Shown here: positions 44,901 to 52,756 of the stretch, one piece after another
How positions within the stretch are numbered: position 1 is the stretch's first letter
How the letters are laid out: each line of letters begins with the position of its first letter
Source of the DNA: Kumtagia sp052180275
GTDB lineage: Bacteria; Pseudomonadota; Alphaproteobacteria; Rhizobiales; Rhizobiaceae
Reading direction: 5' to 3'
NCBI RefSeq assembly: GCF_052180275.1
Contig: NZ_CP197465.1
Span: 5,952,001-6,016,000 of the forward strand
Length of the DNA stretch: 64,000 bases
Notes under the pieces: model-generated
What the model saw: the letters and a program-made list of their open reading frames with translations, nothing else
Database searches by the model: none
What the model was told of the DNA's origin: nothing
Program-made: the position numbers and the translations under genes

Positions 44901-46571
44901 GTCACCGTCACCGCCATCCACCGACTGGTTAACGATTGCAGTGCCGGAAACCGTGATTTCATCATCGCCGGCGCCGCCCGTGGCCGAACCCTGGACACTG
45001 CCGCCGGAGAGGCCGATCGTGTCGTCGTCGTCGCCGGCATTGACGTCGCCGCCGATCGTTCCGGCATTCACCGCCACCACATCAGCATCGGCGCCGAGAT
45101 CGACCGAACCGCCGACCGCGCCTGCGGCGATGGTCACCGCGTCGACGCCTGCACCGCCGATCACGTCGCCGACGACATTTGCCGTGCCGGACAGGTCGAT
45201 CGTGTCGTCACCGTCGCCGCCGTCGACGAAGGTTCCGACATCGCCGGCGGAAATCGCGATATCATCCGCGCCTGTCCCGCCGCTGACCCCGCCGGCCAGT
45301 GCTCCGCCTGTCATGGTGTACTGATCGTCGCCATCTCCAAGCGCCACGGAATCGGTCCCGCCGGCCGCAAGGCCGACTTGGCCCGTGCCGGATACGGCCA
45401 CGACGTCGTTGCCGCCGCCGGTCACGATATTACCGCCGACCGAACCGCTCGAAATGTCCACGCGGTCATCGCCTTGCGCGACGCCCGCGTCATCGGTCAG
45501 CACCGAGCCCGTTATGGCGCCCCCGTTGATGACGATCGCGTCGTCGCCAAGGCCTCCGCCAACGTCGCCTCCGACGGTTCCGCCGGAGAACGTCATCGTG
45601 TCGTTGCCGTCATTGCCGTAAACGAATTGCCCGACCGAACCGCCGATCATGGCGACGGTATCGTTGCCTGCTCCGAGGTCGACAAACGTGCCGATCGCGC
45701 CGCCGCTGATGTTGACGACATCGTCGCCGTCCTCGGCCGTGACATGCGCAACGATGTCCGCGGTGGCCGAAATGCCGATCGTGTCGTTGCCGGCGCCGCC
45801 GGCCACGAATCCGCCGACCTGGCCAGCCGATATGTCGAGGAAATCATCGCCATCCCCGGCGCTGACGGCCCCGGCCAGCGTACCGCCGCGCATGGTGAAC
45901 CGGTCGTCGCCGTCCTCCAGCGCGACCGAATCGCCGGCCGTCACGCCGATTTGCGCGGTTCCGGAAATCGTCACGTCATCGTTGCCGCCACCGGCAAAGA
46001 CCGAACCGCCGATCGTGCCTCCGGAGATCACGAATACATCATTGCCGACGGAAGCCGCATCGTCGCCGAGCACGGAGCCCGAAACATTGCCGCCGGTCAT
46101 CGTGAAGCGGTCGTCGCCGGCGCCCATCTCGATGCCGCCGAGAACGTCGCCGGCCGAGATATCGATCTGGTCGTTGCCGCCGAGCGTCGAAAAAACAGTG
46201 TCGCTGGCGTCGAGCGTGAAAACCTGCCCATCCGAGTCCGTGACGGTCAGGACAGGGGGCAAAGGGTTGGCATCGCTGATCGTGCCGCCGCCGATGGTCA
46301 CGATATCGGCAGCCTCGCCGTCATAAGCGAGATCGTTGTCGGTAAATCCGTCGAAGAAAGTCGCGTCGAAGCTGGTGAGAAAAAAGTCCGCCTGATCGGC
46401 CGGAGCACAATTCACCGAGACCGAAGTCACGGTGTAACCGATGGACGGGTCGCCGATGATGGTCGGCGTGGCATCGCAGGCTCGTGCCTCTGTCGCCGAC
46501 AGCATGCCAGCCGCGAGGATTGCAATCGTCGAGGCACCAGCCAGGCGCGCCGCTCTAAGCCTATCCCTCAT
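41925..46571 (-). CDS. Giant autotransporter with Gly-Asp repeat passenger
   Basis: 1548 residues from ATG 46571, which follows AAGGGGGA; an ATG ten codons upstream is weaker. A signal peptide (about 1-32, ending TEARA) leads to a passenger built of Gly/Asp-rich beta-roll repeats (about 75-1000): GGDGDDTI, GAGNDTI and similar close to the calcium-binding nonapeptide GGxGxDxUx. Around nucleotides 44005-45228 the gene contains about four 306-bp units, each near 102 residues (VDGGDGDDTI ... TVSGTAIVNQS), the first three almost identical. The C-terminal beta-barrel (about 1265-1548) ends in IGLKARF with a terminal Phe, the type V translocator signature. It is probably a surface adhesin or biofilm protein. 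The usual carriers of such repeats leave by type I secretion, so this pairing is uncommon. Confidence 0.85.
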   Translation of the reverse strand: MRDRLRAARLAGASTIAILAAGMLSATEARACDATPTIIGDPSIGYTVTSVSVNCAPADQADFFLTSFDATFFDGFTDNDLAYDGEAADIVTIGGGTISDANPLPPVLTVTDSDGQVFTLDASDTVFSTLGGNDQIDISAGDVLGGIEMGAGDDRFTMTGGNVSGSVLGDDAASVGNDVFVISGGTIGGSVFAGGGNDDVTISGTAQIGVTAGDSVALEDGDDRFTMRGGTLAGAVSAGDGDDFLDISAGQVGGFVAGGAGNDTIGISATADIVAHVTAEDGDDVVNISGGAIGTFVDLGAGNDTVAMIGGSVGQFVYGNDGNDTMTFSGGTVGGDVGGGLGDDAIVINGGAITGSVLTDDAGVAQGDDRVDISSGSVGGNIVTGGGNDVVAVSGTGQVGLAAGGTDSVALGDGDDQYTMTGGALAGGVSGGTGADDIAISAGDVGTFVDGGDGDDTIDLSGTANVVGDVIGGAGVDAVTIAAGAVGGSVDLGADADVVAVNAGTIGGDVNAGDDDDTIGLSGGSVQGSATGGAGDDEITVSGTAIVNQSVDGGDGDDTIDVSGTADIVGDVIGGAGADAVTIAGGAVGGSVDLGAGADVVAVNAGTIGGDIDGGDDDDTIGLAGGTVQGSATGGAGDDEITVSGTAIVNQSVDGGDGDDTIDVSGTANVAGDVIGGAGVDAVAIAGGAIGGSVDLGAGADVVAVNAGTIGGDVDGGDDDDTIGLSGGTVQGSATGGAGNDEITVSGTVVVNQSVAGGDGDDTIVVSAGTVAGSVFGNDGIDQVTIAGGAIGGSVDLGAGVDTVAINAGTITGDVNGGDDDDAIGLAGGTVDGSVNGGIGNDVISVAGTAVVDQSVAGGAGNDQIGVSGGAIAGSVLGNGGLDTVTISGGTIGGAVDLGADADVLAMTAGAVAGNVDGGDGADVMSFSGGQVDGPVTGGAGDDQVLVSDGTIGGSIFGNAGEDRVTVSGGTITGGIDAESVTLLGGSVGGDVTGLSDTTLVINAADLTLRNGVLFQGTDAVGTITGTNLAGAAGTQSQNFSGFQSLALDGASTLGFVTGTQQIDALSVLAGSTVFVSGQVNLQSQAGGSGNVTLTNATINMVNNDPTDVFNVGDIALDGATIAIDVNAEQSVSDLINAAGAFTAAGANTVFVNLVGTPQLAVSSVIAIAPVNGEVAPTGGDASPFFNVAGIPSTPGALFTYNVITGGDGGLYLLVAPIDPSAPLLVRAAIDSQPIETVTAAVYDILNDSVLSNFGLLVSANRPDGAPGFGIYASGQAARVNHDGFSISGGGFSGAAGPSFTADDFSLAASLELNAAEYFGLDKSIGLDIGLFGGYASSSVDLDSTNLFPDVGDGDNKSIMVGGYGLYRTGTSYGLVSATGFFGNTDLNNGVLNSTGSYDTAGFAVTGSVGHVYQINENLRFDLRGGLLGVTFQGDSFEDSQGVNFGKSRISFGALKFEPGIFGLYPLENGKVFSPYLRLDIQQRFSYNNESSVQGTEFDFDDADFSGAIAGGFNYQMSKVTTVSAEARAKFSEDSSTYAGKIGLKARF
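44005..45228 (-). repeat. 306-bp tandem repeats inside the autotransporter gene
   Basis: Four in-frame units of about 306 bp. The three nearest 45228 are almost identical at DNA level, for example the GAAACCGTGATTTC-containing stretch recurs about every 306 bases near 44330, 44636 and 44942; the fourth is diverged. They encode the same Gly/Asp-rich 102-residue module, so copy number can change without a frameshift. Unit edges are by eye. Confidence 0.75.
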
Positions 46572-46984
46572 CAATCCCCCTTCGGCCCGCCGCGAATGCA
46601 CGTCACGTCGCGAACCTGGTCAAAAAAGTCGGACGGGAGCCCTCATTCTCCAGCACGAAGATTGTGATCAACCGGTAGTCCACCCGACCGCCTTACGCAA
46701 CGCAATCCTGACGGCGCCGAGCGAACGATCGTCGCATGTGATTCGATTGCAACAATAAGTGCATCAATCCATGGCGTTGGTTAATGCTCTATTTCCGGAA
46801 AACTGCGCGAAGCTTGCGAACGACAGAGGTCGCACCTTCGGAGGATTTCGCGCGATGTGATTGATATTATCCCGGCGCACCATAAAATGGCCCTGTTCGC
46901 GCCGCCAGAAATACCGTGCATAGTGCACGCCGTTTGAGTTCAACCCATGCTGCCCGGTGGGTGGCGCCAAAGAACGGTCGAGAC
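46572..46984. other. 413-bp divergent intergenic region
   Basis: Lies between the autotransporter and the first caspase-like gene. It holds a good plus-strand promoter (46861-46888). No gene with a plausible start and ribosome site was seen. The autotransporter promoter must also lie here but no clear match was found by eye. Confidence 0.6.
46861..46888 (+). promoter_or_regulatory. Promoter of the first caspase-like gene
   Basis: TTGATA (46861-46866), a 16-base spacer and TAAAAT (46883-46888) fit a housekeeping promoter. It lies about 97 bases before the ATG at 46985. Confidence 0.55.
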
Positions 46985-48448
46985 ATGACGCCTGTGTTGC
47001 GCCTCGTCAAAACGCTGATTTTATTGGCAATCGCCCTGCTTGGTCCGGTCACGGCGATGGCTGCGACCGAGCCCGGGAATCCCCAGGACCAGCGCGGCCG
47101 CCTGGCTATCGTCATCGGCAATTCCAACTATGTCAGCCCCCGCTACGAGGACCTCGCCAACGCCTCCAACGATGCGACACGGCTGTCCGATGCGCTGAAG
47201 CGGCTGAATTTCGAGGTGGCGACCGGCATCGACATGACGGCCGGCCAACTCGACGAACTGTTCAAGCGCTACGAGCCGAAGCTTGGCAACTACAGCGCCG
47301 TGCTCATCTTCTATGCCGGGCACGGCGTGCAGTTCAACGGCGAGAATTTTCTCCTCCCGGTGGACACGCTCGATCCGGAGAGCGTCGGCAAGCTGACCGA
47401 GCGAGCCGTGAAGCTGAACGATGTGATCGCCCGGTTCGCCAGCCGCGACCGCCAGACCTTCATCTTCCTCGATGCCTGCCGCAACAACCCGCTGGGGTCT
47501 CGCGATCCGGGCGCCGGAAACGGTCTGGCGCAGGTCGAGGTCGGCGAAAACACCTTCGTCGCCTTCGCCACGCAGCCCGGCAACGTGACGGTGGACGGCT
47601 CGGGATCGAACAGCCCGTTCACCGCCGCCCTTCTGCAAAGCCTTGAGATTCCTGGCCTTTCCGTATCGGACATGATGATCCAGGTGCGCAACGAGACGGA
47701 ACGGCTGACGCTCGGCAGGCAGGTTCCGTGGGACCAGTCCAACCTGCGCGAGCAGTTCTATTTCACCGAGCAGCAGGTGATCGATTCCAAGGAATTGAGC
47801 GCCACGCTGAACCGCATCCTCGAAGTGCCGAGCATGAAGGAGAAACTGCTGGTGCAACTGGCGTCCGCCGACACCGACCTGCAAAGCACCGTTCTGCTAC
47901 TCGGCAAGGAACTGCCCAGCACGCGCTCGGTTGAAGTCGGAACGGCCGGCCAGCAGGTCGCCAGCCTTGAGCTCGACGGAACGCGCAAGACGGTGGCTTC
48001 CGACATCCAGTCGCTGCTGGTACTCGGCAAGTCGCAGGACGGCGAGGACAAGGCGCCGGCCTTCGACCTGAACCACCGAATCCAGACCGAGCTTTCGCGC
48101 GTCGGCTGCTACCGGCAGGCGATCGACGGCGTCTGGGGGCCGGGATCGCGCAAGGCGCTGGGCGAATATCTGCAGCGCACCAACCAGAACCAGGACATCC
48201 TGGAGCCGAATGTCGATCTCCTGGGCGATTTGTTCCTGCGCGCGGGCAGAATCTGCCGTCAGCCGGTGGCCGCGAAACCGGTGAAGACCGCGACGATCGA
48301 TCGGGAATCGGCTGGAAAATCAAAGGCCAAGGCGACCGGCCGCGGCAACGACCGCAAGCAGAAAGCTTCCGGCGGAACCGCCCGCAGCAAGCCCGCCGCC
48401 CCGCCGCCGGACATCGGCGCGGGCATCGGCATCGGCGGCGTCTTCTGA
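46985..48448 (+). CDS. Exported caspase-like (C14) protein with peptidoglycan-binding-like C-terminus
   Basis: 487 residues; the frame is open 23 codons upstream, but ATG 46985 gives a clean signal peptide (VLRLVKTLILLAIALLGPV, cleavage near AMA). The caspase p20-like domain (about 38-280) has GRLAIVIGNSNY, the His in FYAGHGVQF (about 112) and the Cys in FLDACRNNP (about 165), so the catalytic dyad is present. The C-terminal 125 residues include a PG_binding_1-like segment (IQTELSRVGCYRQAIDGVWG) and a Lys/Arg-rich tail. The predicted place is the periplasm. A second caspase-like protein is encoded at 49746-52394. Substrate specificity and role are unknown; envelope stress, secreted toxin or scaffolding are all possible. 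Confidence 0.88.
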   Translation: MTPVLRLVKTLILLAIALLGPVTAMAATEPGNPQDQRGRLAIVIGNSNYVSPRYEDLANASNDATRLSDALKRLNFEVATGIDMTAGQLDELFKRYEPKLGNYSAVLIFYAGHGVQFNGENFLLPVDTLDPESVGKLTERAVKLNDVIARFASRDRQTFIFLDACRNNPLGSRDPGAGNGLAQVEVGENTFVAFATQPGNVTVDGSGSNSPFTAALLQSLEIPGLSVSDMMIQVRNETERLTLGRQVPWDQSNLREQFYFTEQQVIDSKELSATLNRILEVPSMKEKLLVQLASADTDLQSTVLLLGKELPSTRSVEVGTAGQQVASLELDGTRKTVASDIQSLLVLGKSQDGEDKAPAFDLNHRIQTELSRVGCYRQAIDGVWGPGSRKALGEYLQRTNQNQDILEPNVDLLGDLFLRAGRICRQPVAAKPVKTATIDRESAGKSKAKATGRGNDRKQKASGGTARSKPAAPPPDIGAGIGIGGVF

Positions 48449-48704
48449 GTGAAGCGCAAAAGCGCGAACGCGGCAAAACGTTTTGATTCCAGCCGCTTGC
48501 CCGCCCGCGATGCGCGAAAGCCGCCAATGGGCTTCACCGTGGCTCCTTACGCGCCGACATACGGGCCTTCCCGAGCGTTCCACGCTTCCTGCAAGCACCG
48601 TTTCAAGCACACGGATTGACGACGAAAACGACGCCGTCGCCTCGTCAAGTCAGCAGTCGTGAGTTTTGCCAATCCAGCCTTCGGACCGCGACAGGCAAGC
48701 TGCC

Positions 48705-49214
48705 TTACGGTCCGATGATGACCGTTGGCTCGCCCATCACGATCATGTCGGGCGGACCGAAGGCTTCGAGAATGGTGTCGCCGGCGCGGCAGGCGGGAAG
48801 GCCGTTGATGAGCACGGTCGGCGATCCGGTGATGACCACGCCGGGACCATGCGGGGGCGGCAAGGGAACCGGCGCCATGTGGACGCAGGCATGGATGTCG
48901 GCGCCGCCGGCCGCCCCGGTGATCGCCGCGCTCATGGCGGCCGCCTCCGCCGCCTTGCCGACTTCCTCGGCAACCTTGGCCGCCGGCAGTCCGGGCGTGC
49001 CGGCGGCAGCGATGGTCGCCGCCTGGTAGGCGACCACCCGCACGTCGGACGCGGCCTTCGCGGCCTGCAGCCCGGCGGCCGTGGCCATCGGTATGCCGCG
49101 CCAGGCCGGCTTCATGCCGATCAGCACAGTTAACGCGCCAGGCCCGGGCATGAGCATGCCCGGGATGACGTGAAGCACGGGATCGAGGATTCGCGCGGCA
49201 GGTCCCATCGGCAT
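48705..49214 (-). CDS. PAAR-domain protein with an internal helical insert
   Basis: Caps the VgrG spike and links cargo to it. 169 residues. The C-terminal PAAR repeat is clear: ADIHACVHMAP, GPGVVITGSPTVLINGLPAC and GDTILEAFG, with His and Cys for metal binding. An N-terminal half-repeat (ARILDPVLHVIPGMLMPGPG) is separated from it by an Ala-rich helical stretch of about 60 residues (GLQAAKAASDVRVVAYQAAT and AAKVAEEVGKAAEAAAMSAA). No toxin domain is fused. It is encoded 38 kb from vgrG and between two caspase-like genes. Starts at ATG 49214. Confidence 0.85.
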   Translation of the reverse strand: MPMGPAARILDPVLHVIPGMLMPGPGALTVLIGMKPAWRGIPMATAAGLQAAKAASDVRVVAYQAATIAAAGTPGLPAAKVAEEVGKAAEAAAMSAAITGAAGGADIHACVHMAPVPLPPPHGPGVVITGSPTVLINGLPACRAGDTILEAFGPPDMIVMGEPTVIIGP

Positions 49215-49307
49215 TTTTCATGCGCTCCTTGACGGCGCGGATAGGCTTGGGCAATCGCGTCTCAAATCAAAGGGTAAGCTGGGATAAGAATCCCATGGCC
49301 GTCGGCA

Positions 49308-49712
49308 TCAGCCCCAGCCGCCTGGGCCGTCACCGTCACCCCCGCCGCCGCCACCTCCGCCTCCGCCGCCTCCACCACCGCCGGCGCCTCCACCACCTCC
49401 GCCTCCACCAGAGCCAGAGCCACCGCCAGAGCCACCACCTCCGCCGCTCGGGCCGCTACGCTCACGCTTGGGCGCGTCCTGGACGGGTTGGGCCGTCGGC
49501 GCCCGGCGAACCACCCGCTTGAGCCTTGGTCCGGCCGTCGGCCCCACCGTCTCCTGCGACGACAAAGCGGGTTTCCTGGCGGCAGTCGTATTCGGCCCCA
49601 TCTTGCCGTTGGCATATTTCAACGGAACCAGCATGGTGCTCTCGACGCTGGCGCAACTGGCCAGCGCGCCGGCCGCCACGCCGAGAAGGAGCAAGGTGAG
49701 ATATCTGCGCAT
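49308..49712 (-). CDS. Small lipoprotein with a poly-glycine tail
   Basis: 134 residues. The signal MRRYLTLLLLGVAAGALASC has a lipobox (LASC), so the mature protein starts at Cys20 and is lipid-anchored. After a basic middle part (RLKRVVRRAP) the last 40-45 residues are nearly all glycine with Ser/Ala and end GDGDGPGGWG. The DNA of that tail is a run of GGN codons (49310-49440). It is too short and lacks the beta-sandwich pattern for TssJ. It lies 33 bp after the second caspase-like gene on the same strand and may be co-transcribed with it and with the PAAR gene downstream. Function unknown. Confidence 0.7.
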   Translation of the reverse strand: MRRYLTLLLLGVAAGALASCASVESTMLVPLKYANGKMGPNTTAARKPALSSQETVGPTAGPRLKRVVRRAPTAQPVQDAPKRERSGPSGGGGGSGGGSGSGGGGGGGGAGGGGGGGGGGGGGGGDGDGPGGWG

Positions 49713-49745
49713 CGGAACTCGTCTCCAATCAATGCCGTACGCTGG

Positions 49746-52394
49746 TCACAGCATGTCCAGCCGTGGGGTCGACTCAATCCATTCATGCCGGACGATCTCG
49801 ACGTAGAGATCGACCGGATCGGACGGCGCCTTGCGGCCGAGTATCTCGGTGGCGGCTGCGCGGACCCGCGGCCCGAGCTTGCCGTCAGCCTCGACGCCCG
49901 TAGCGCCCAGCCGGATCAGCGCCTTCTGCACGTCTGTCACCAACTGCGCCTTCGGCATCGCGGCAAGCCGTTCGCGGGCGTTCTGCGAAGCCTTCCCGGC
50001 CTTGCGGGCAACCGCCATGCCATAGAGCCGCACCGACTCCTCCGGATCGGCGGCCAGCGAAGGCTCGGCGCTGACGATCTCGGCCGCATAGAAAGCGCCC
50101 CAGCCATCGCCGCGCACAGCACTTTCGCGGAATAGCTTCAGCAGCGCCGCTTGGTCGGTCTTGCCGGCCTTGCGGTCCATCAGGGCCATTAGCCTTGCGG
50201 CATAGGGGTGAAGCTTTCGATTCGCTTCCTCGAACAGTTGGTAGGCTTTCGCCTCGTCCTGTTTCACGAAAGCACCGTCCCGGTACATGATGCCGAGATT
50301 GACCTCGCCCCACACGTCGCCGCGCTCCGCCGACTTCTGGAACATAACGTAGGCGCGCTCCATGTCCTTCGGCACCTTGTTGCCGTAAAAATATTCGGCG
50401 CCGAGCTGGTTCAGCGCGTAGGTATGGCCGGAATCGACCGCCTTGTTCATCAGCCCGATACCGCGCTTGACGTCGGGTTTGACGCCGTTGCCCTCGATCA
50501 GCGCCTTGCCGAGCGAATACTGACCGTAGGGATCGCCCTTGCGCGCCGCCGCCTCGAACAGCGGGATCGCCTTCTTCGGGTCGAGTTCGACCGCCGCGCC
50601 AAGCTGGTACAGCCGGCCAAGGAACTGGCCGGCACGCACATGGCCGCCATCGAGGGCGGCGCGCACCATCTTCAGCGCCGCATCGAAATCGCCCTTGGCG
50701 TAGAGCACGCGGCCATATTCGTACTTGAAGCGCGGAATGTCGGGGAAATCGGCAACAGCCTTGCCGCAGGCGGCAAGCGCCTCGTCGATCTTGATCGCGT
50801 TCGGCAACACGCCTTCGGTGACCGCCTGGATGTCGAGCGGTTCCGCCGCCATCTGGTCACAGGCGTTGACTTCCGCATCGATGGCGATGACCACCGGCTT
50901 CGCCTCGGGCGCCGCCGCGACCGGCGTCAGCACCACCTGCGCTTCGCCATCCGTCTTGTGGATCGCCGGGCGTATCCTGACTTTCGGCAGGTCCTCGGCC
51001 TTCACCAGGTCGCCAAGCACCAGCAGTTCCGGTCCCACGGCGACTTGGGCGGATGCGTCGCGCGTATCGACCCGCAGCCAGCCGGTGGGTCGGCCGGCGC
51101 CAAGCTCGAGCGTCGGCACCGGCGTGAAGCCTGTCCCGACATCGGAATTCAGCGTCAGCTTGACCGGGACCACCGCCTTGGTGACTCCAGCGCTTTCATC
51201 GTTGGAGGCGACGACGACCGGGGCGTCCGGCTTCTCGGGGATGCTCGGATCGAAGACGATCGCCACCGCGCCCTTGGCGGTCTGGCCGGTGTCGGAATTG
51301 ATCGTGTAGGGGATGAGTTCCACCGGCTTGTCGCCGGCGTCGGCGGCATAGACGATATCGCCGATGCGGTTGGCGTCGATCGGCGCGCCGGGGCCTACGA
51401 CCTGATCGTCGAGCAGCAGGATGCCGGATTTCGGCGCCTTGTCGAAACGCGCCGTCAGCTTCATGCCGCCGCTGGCGATCGGCGACTGGATGTTCAGGTT
51501 CACGCGCGTTGCCGACGCCGGGGCGCGGACTTCGGTCACGCTTTCGCCGAGCACAAGGATTTCCTGCTCGGAGACGAAATAGAACTGCGAGGTCAGGCTG
51601 GAGACGTCCCACGGAACCTGCCGGCCGCCGGTGCTGTCGATGACCGCCGAGCGCACCATGGTCAGGACTTCTCGGACTTCCTTGTTGGGGCTGAGCACCT
51701 TGTCGGCGAAGGCCCCGGCAAACGGACTGATGTTGCCGCCGCCATCATAGGCGACCTGCCCCGGCGCGGTCGAATAGACGATCAGCGAACCCTGCTTGGG
51801 CGTCAGCGAGGCGAGGCCCCTGGTGCCCGCAACGTCGACCTTCTTGTCGCCAAGATAATAATACTGGTTGCGGAAGGGGTTGTCGCGGCAGGCGTCGAGC
51901 ACCAGGATCTGCATGCCCGACGAGGCGCGCATATATTCCAGCAGATTGTTGACGTTGTAGGTCTCGACCTCCAGATCATAGGAGGACGACAGGCTGGCAT
52001 TGACCGGAATGATGAAATTCTGGTCGGCGACCTGGACCGCATGGCCGGTGTAATAGAACAGCGCCACGTCGCCGTCGTTCAGCGTCTGTAGGAACTCGCG
52101 GACGGTCCTCTCCAGCCCGGCCTTGTCGAGATTCTCGCCGACGGTGACCTCGAAATTGGCGTCGCGCAGCACGCCGCTGATGCGCTCGGCGTCGTTCACC
52201 GCATTGGGCAGCTTCGGCAGGTTTTCATAAGCCGAGTTGCCGATGACCAGCGCGGCGCGCCGGCCCGAAACAGCATGATCGGCGGCCAAGGCAAGGCCGG
52301 CGGAAAACGTCAGGACCAGAACCGACGCAAAAAGCACCGGAACCAGACGAAGCAGCGCCACGACCGGCCCGCACGGAAGGGAGACGAACTTCAT
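49746..52394 (-). CDS. Caspase-like (C14) protein with Sel1 repeats and a peptidoglycan-binding-like C-terminus
   Basis: 882 residues with a signal segment (about 10-34, VVALLRLVPVLFASVLVLTF). The caspase-like domain (about 42-290) shows GRRAALVIGNSAY, FYYTGHAVQV with the His (about 112) and VLDACRDNPF with the Cys (about 165). A middle region (about 300-560) is beta-rich. About 570-755 holds four to five Sel1-type repeats (AIPLFEAAARKGDPYGQYSL, RGIGLMNKAVDSGHTYALNQ, AYVMFQKSAERGDVWGEVNL). The end (about 815-860) has DVQKALIRLGATGVEADGKL, like PG_binding_1. The ATG follows GAGGTGA. It is a larger relative of the 46985-48448 protein with the same outer layout. Role unknown; periplasmic. Confidence 0.88.
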   Translation of the reverse strand: MKFVSLPCGPVVALLRLVPVLFASVLVLTFSAGLALAADHAVSGRRAALVIGNSAYENLPKLPNAVNDAERISGVLRDANFEVTVGENLDKAGLERTVREFLQTLNDGDVALFYYTGHAVQVADQNFIIPVNASLSSSYDLEVETYNVNNLLEYMRASSGMQILVLDACRDNPFRNQYYYLGDKKVDVAGTRGLASLTPKQGSLIVYSTAPGQVAYDGGGNISPFAGAFADKVLSPNKEVREVLTMVRSAVIDSTGGRQVPWDVSSLTSQFYFVSEQEILVLGESVTEVRAPASATRVNLNIQSPIASGGMKLTARFDKAPKSGILLLDDQVVGPGAPIDANRIGDIVYAADAGDKPVELIPYTINSDTGQTAKGAVAIVFDPSIPEKPDAPVVVASNDESAGVTKAVVPVKLTLNSDVGTGFTPVPTLELGAGRPTGWLRVDTRDASAQVAVGPELLVLGDLVKAEDLPKVRIRPAIHKTDGEAQVVLTPVAAAPEAKPVVIAIDAEVNACDQMAAEPLDIQAVTEGVLPNAIKIDEALAACGKAVADFPDIPRFKYEYGRVLYAKGDFDAALKMVRAALDGGHVRAGQFLGRLYQLGAAVELDPKKAIPLFEAAARKGDPYGQYSLGKALIEGNGVKPDVKRGIGLMNKAVDSGHTYALNQLGAEYFYGNKVPKDMERAYVMFQKSAERGDVWGEVNLGIMYRDGAFVKQDEAKAYQLFEEANRKLHPYAARLMALMDRKAGKTDQAALLKLFRESAVRGDGWGAFYAAEIVSAEPSLAADPEESVRLYGMAVARKAGKASQNARERLAAMPKAQLVTDVQKALIRLGATGVEADGKLGPRVRAAATEILGRKAPSDPVDLYVEIVRHEWIESTPRLDML

Positions 52395-52756
52395 CCGATC
52401 ACCTCAGTCCGCCAAGCCCCTGGAAACGCCAGTGCAAGGTCGCACAAGGATGATTCAGGATGGTGTCGCGATGAAGGCGGCTCGGTTACGAAAGGCGAAG
52501 CACGTTATGGCGACACGAAGATTTGATCTGTCGAGCGCCGCGTCATATCAGGTCCACCCGAGAATCCGAAAATCGGTGCGGGGAGTCCGCGGCCGAGACG
52601 GTGCGAATGCCGGGGACAGTTTGCTTAATTCCGCGGAAGGACGCGGCATTTCAAGGTTGACGCAAGCGGAATTAAGCAAACTGTCCCCTGCCGTACCCCT
52701 TTCGGCGTCGGCCTTGTGCCGACGTTTTTCGGGTTCCTTGGTGGACCGGGTACAAC
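52395..52756. other. 362-bp intergenic region with a perfect inverted repeat
   Basis: Separates the second caspase-like gene from the isomerase gene. It contains the 23-bp inverted repeat at 52612-52688. Short open frames here lack credible starts. The promoter of the caspase-like gene should be close to 52400 but no strong match was seen. Confidence 0.6.
52612..52688. repeat. Perfect 23-bp inverted repeat (REP/MITE-like hairpin)
   Basis: Bases 52612-52634 (GGGGACAGTTTGCTTAATTC...) are exactly complementary to 52666-52688, with a 31-base loop. The GGGGACAG end resembles palindromes mobilised by REP-associated tyrosine transposases; no transposase gene is nearby. It could also act as a terminator-like RNA hairpin. 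The nearest genes both read away from or into it on the minus strand. Confidence 0.7.

Noticed and set aside
44005..45228. Regular repeats considered as a CRISPR array
   Set aside because: The period is about 306 bp, in frame and fully coding; there are no short repeats with unique spacers.
42726..46667. Long plus-strand open frames (536 and 660 codons) opposite the autotransporter
   Set aside because: They are antisense to a repeat-rich, high-GC coding region, carry the same repeats in a meaningless frame, and have no ribosome site or family features.
49308..49712. Lipoprotein considered as the missing TssJ
   Set aside because: After the lipobox it has only about 115 residues, one third of them glycine, and no beta-sandwich pattern of TssJ.
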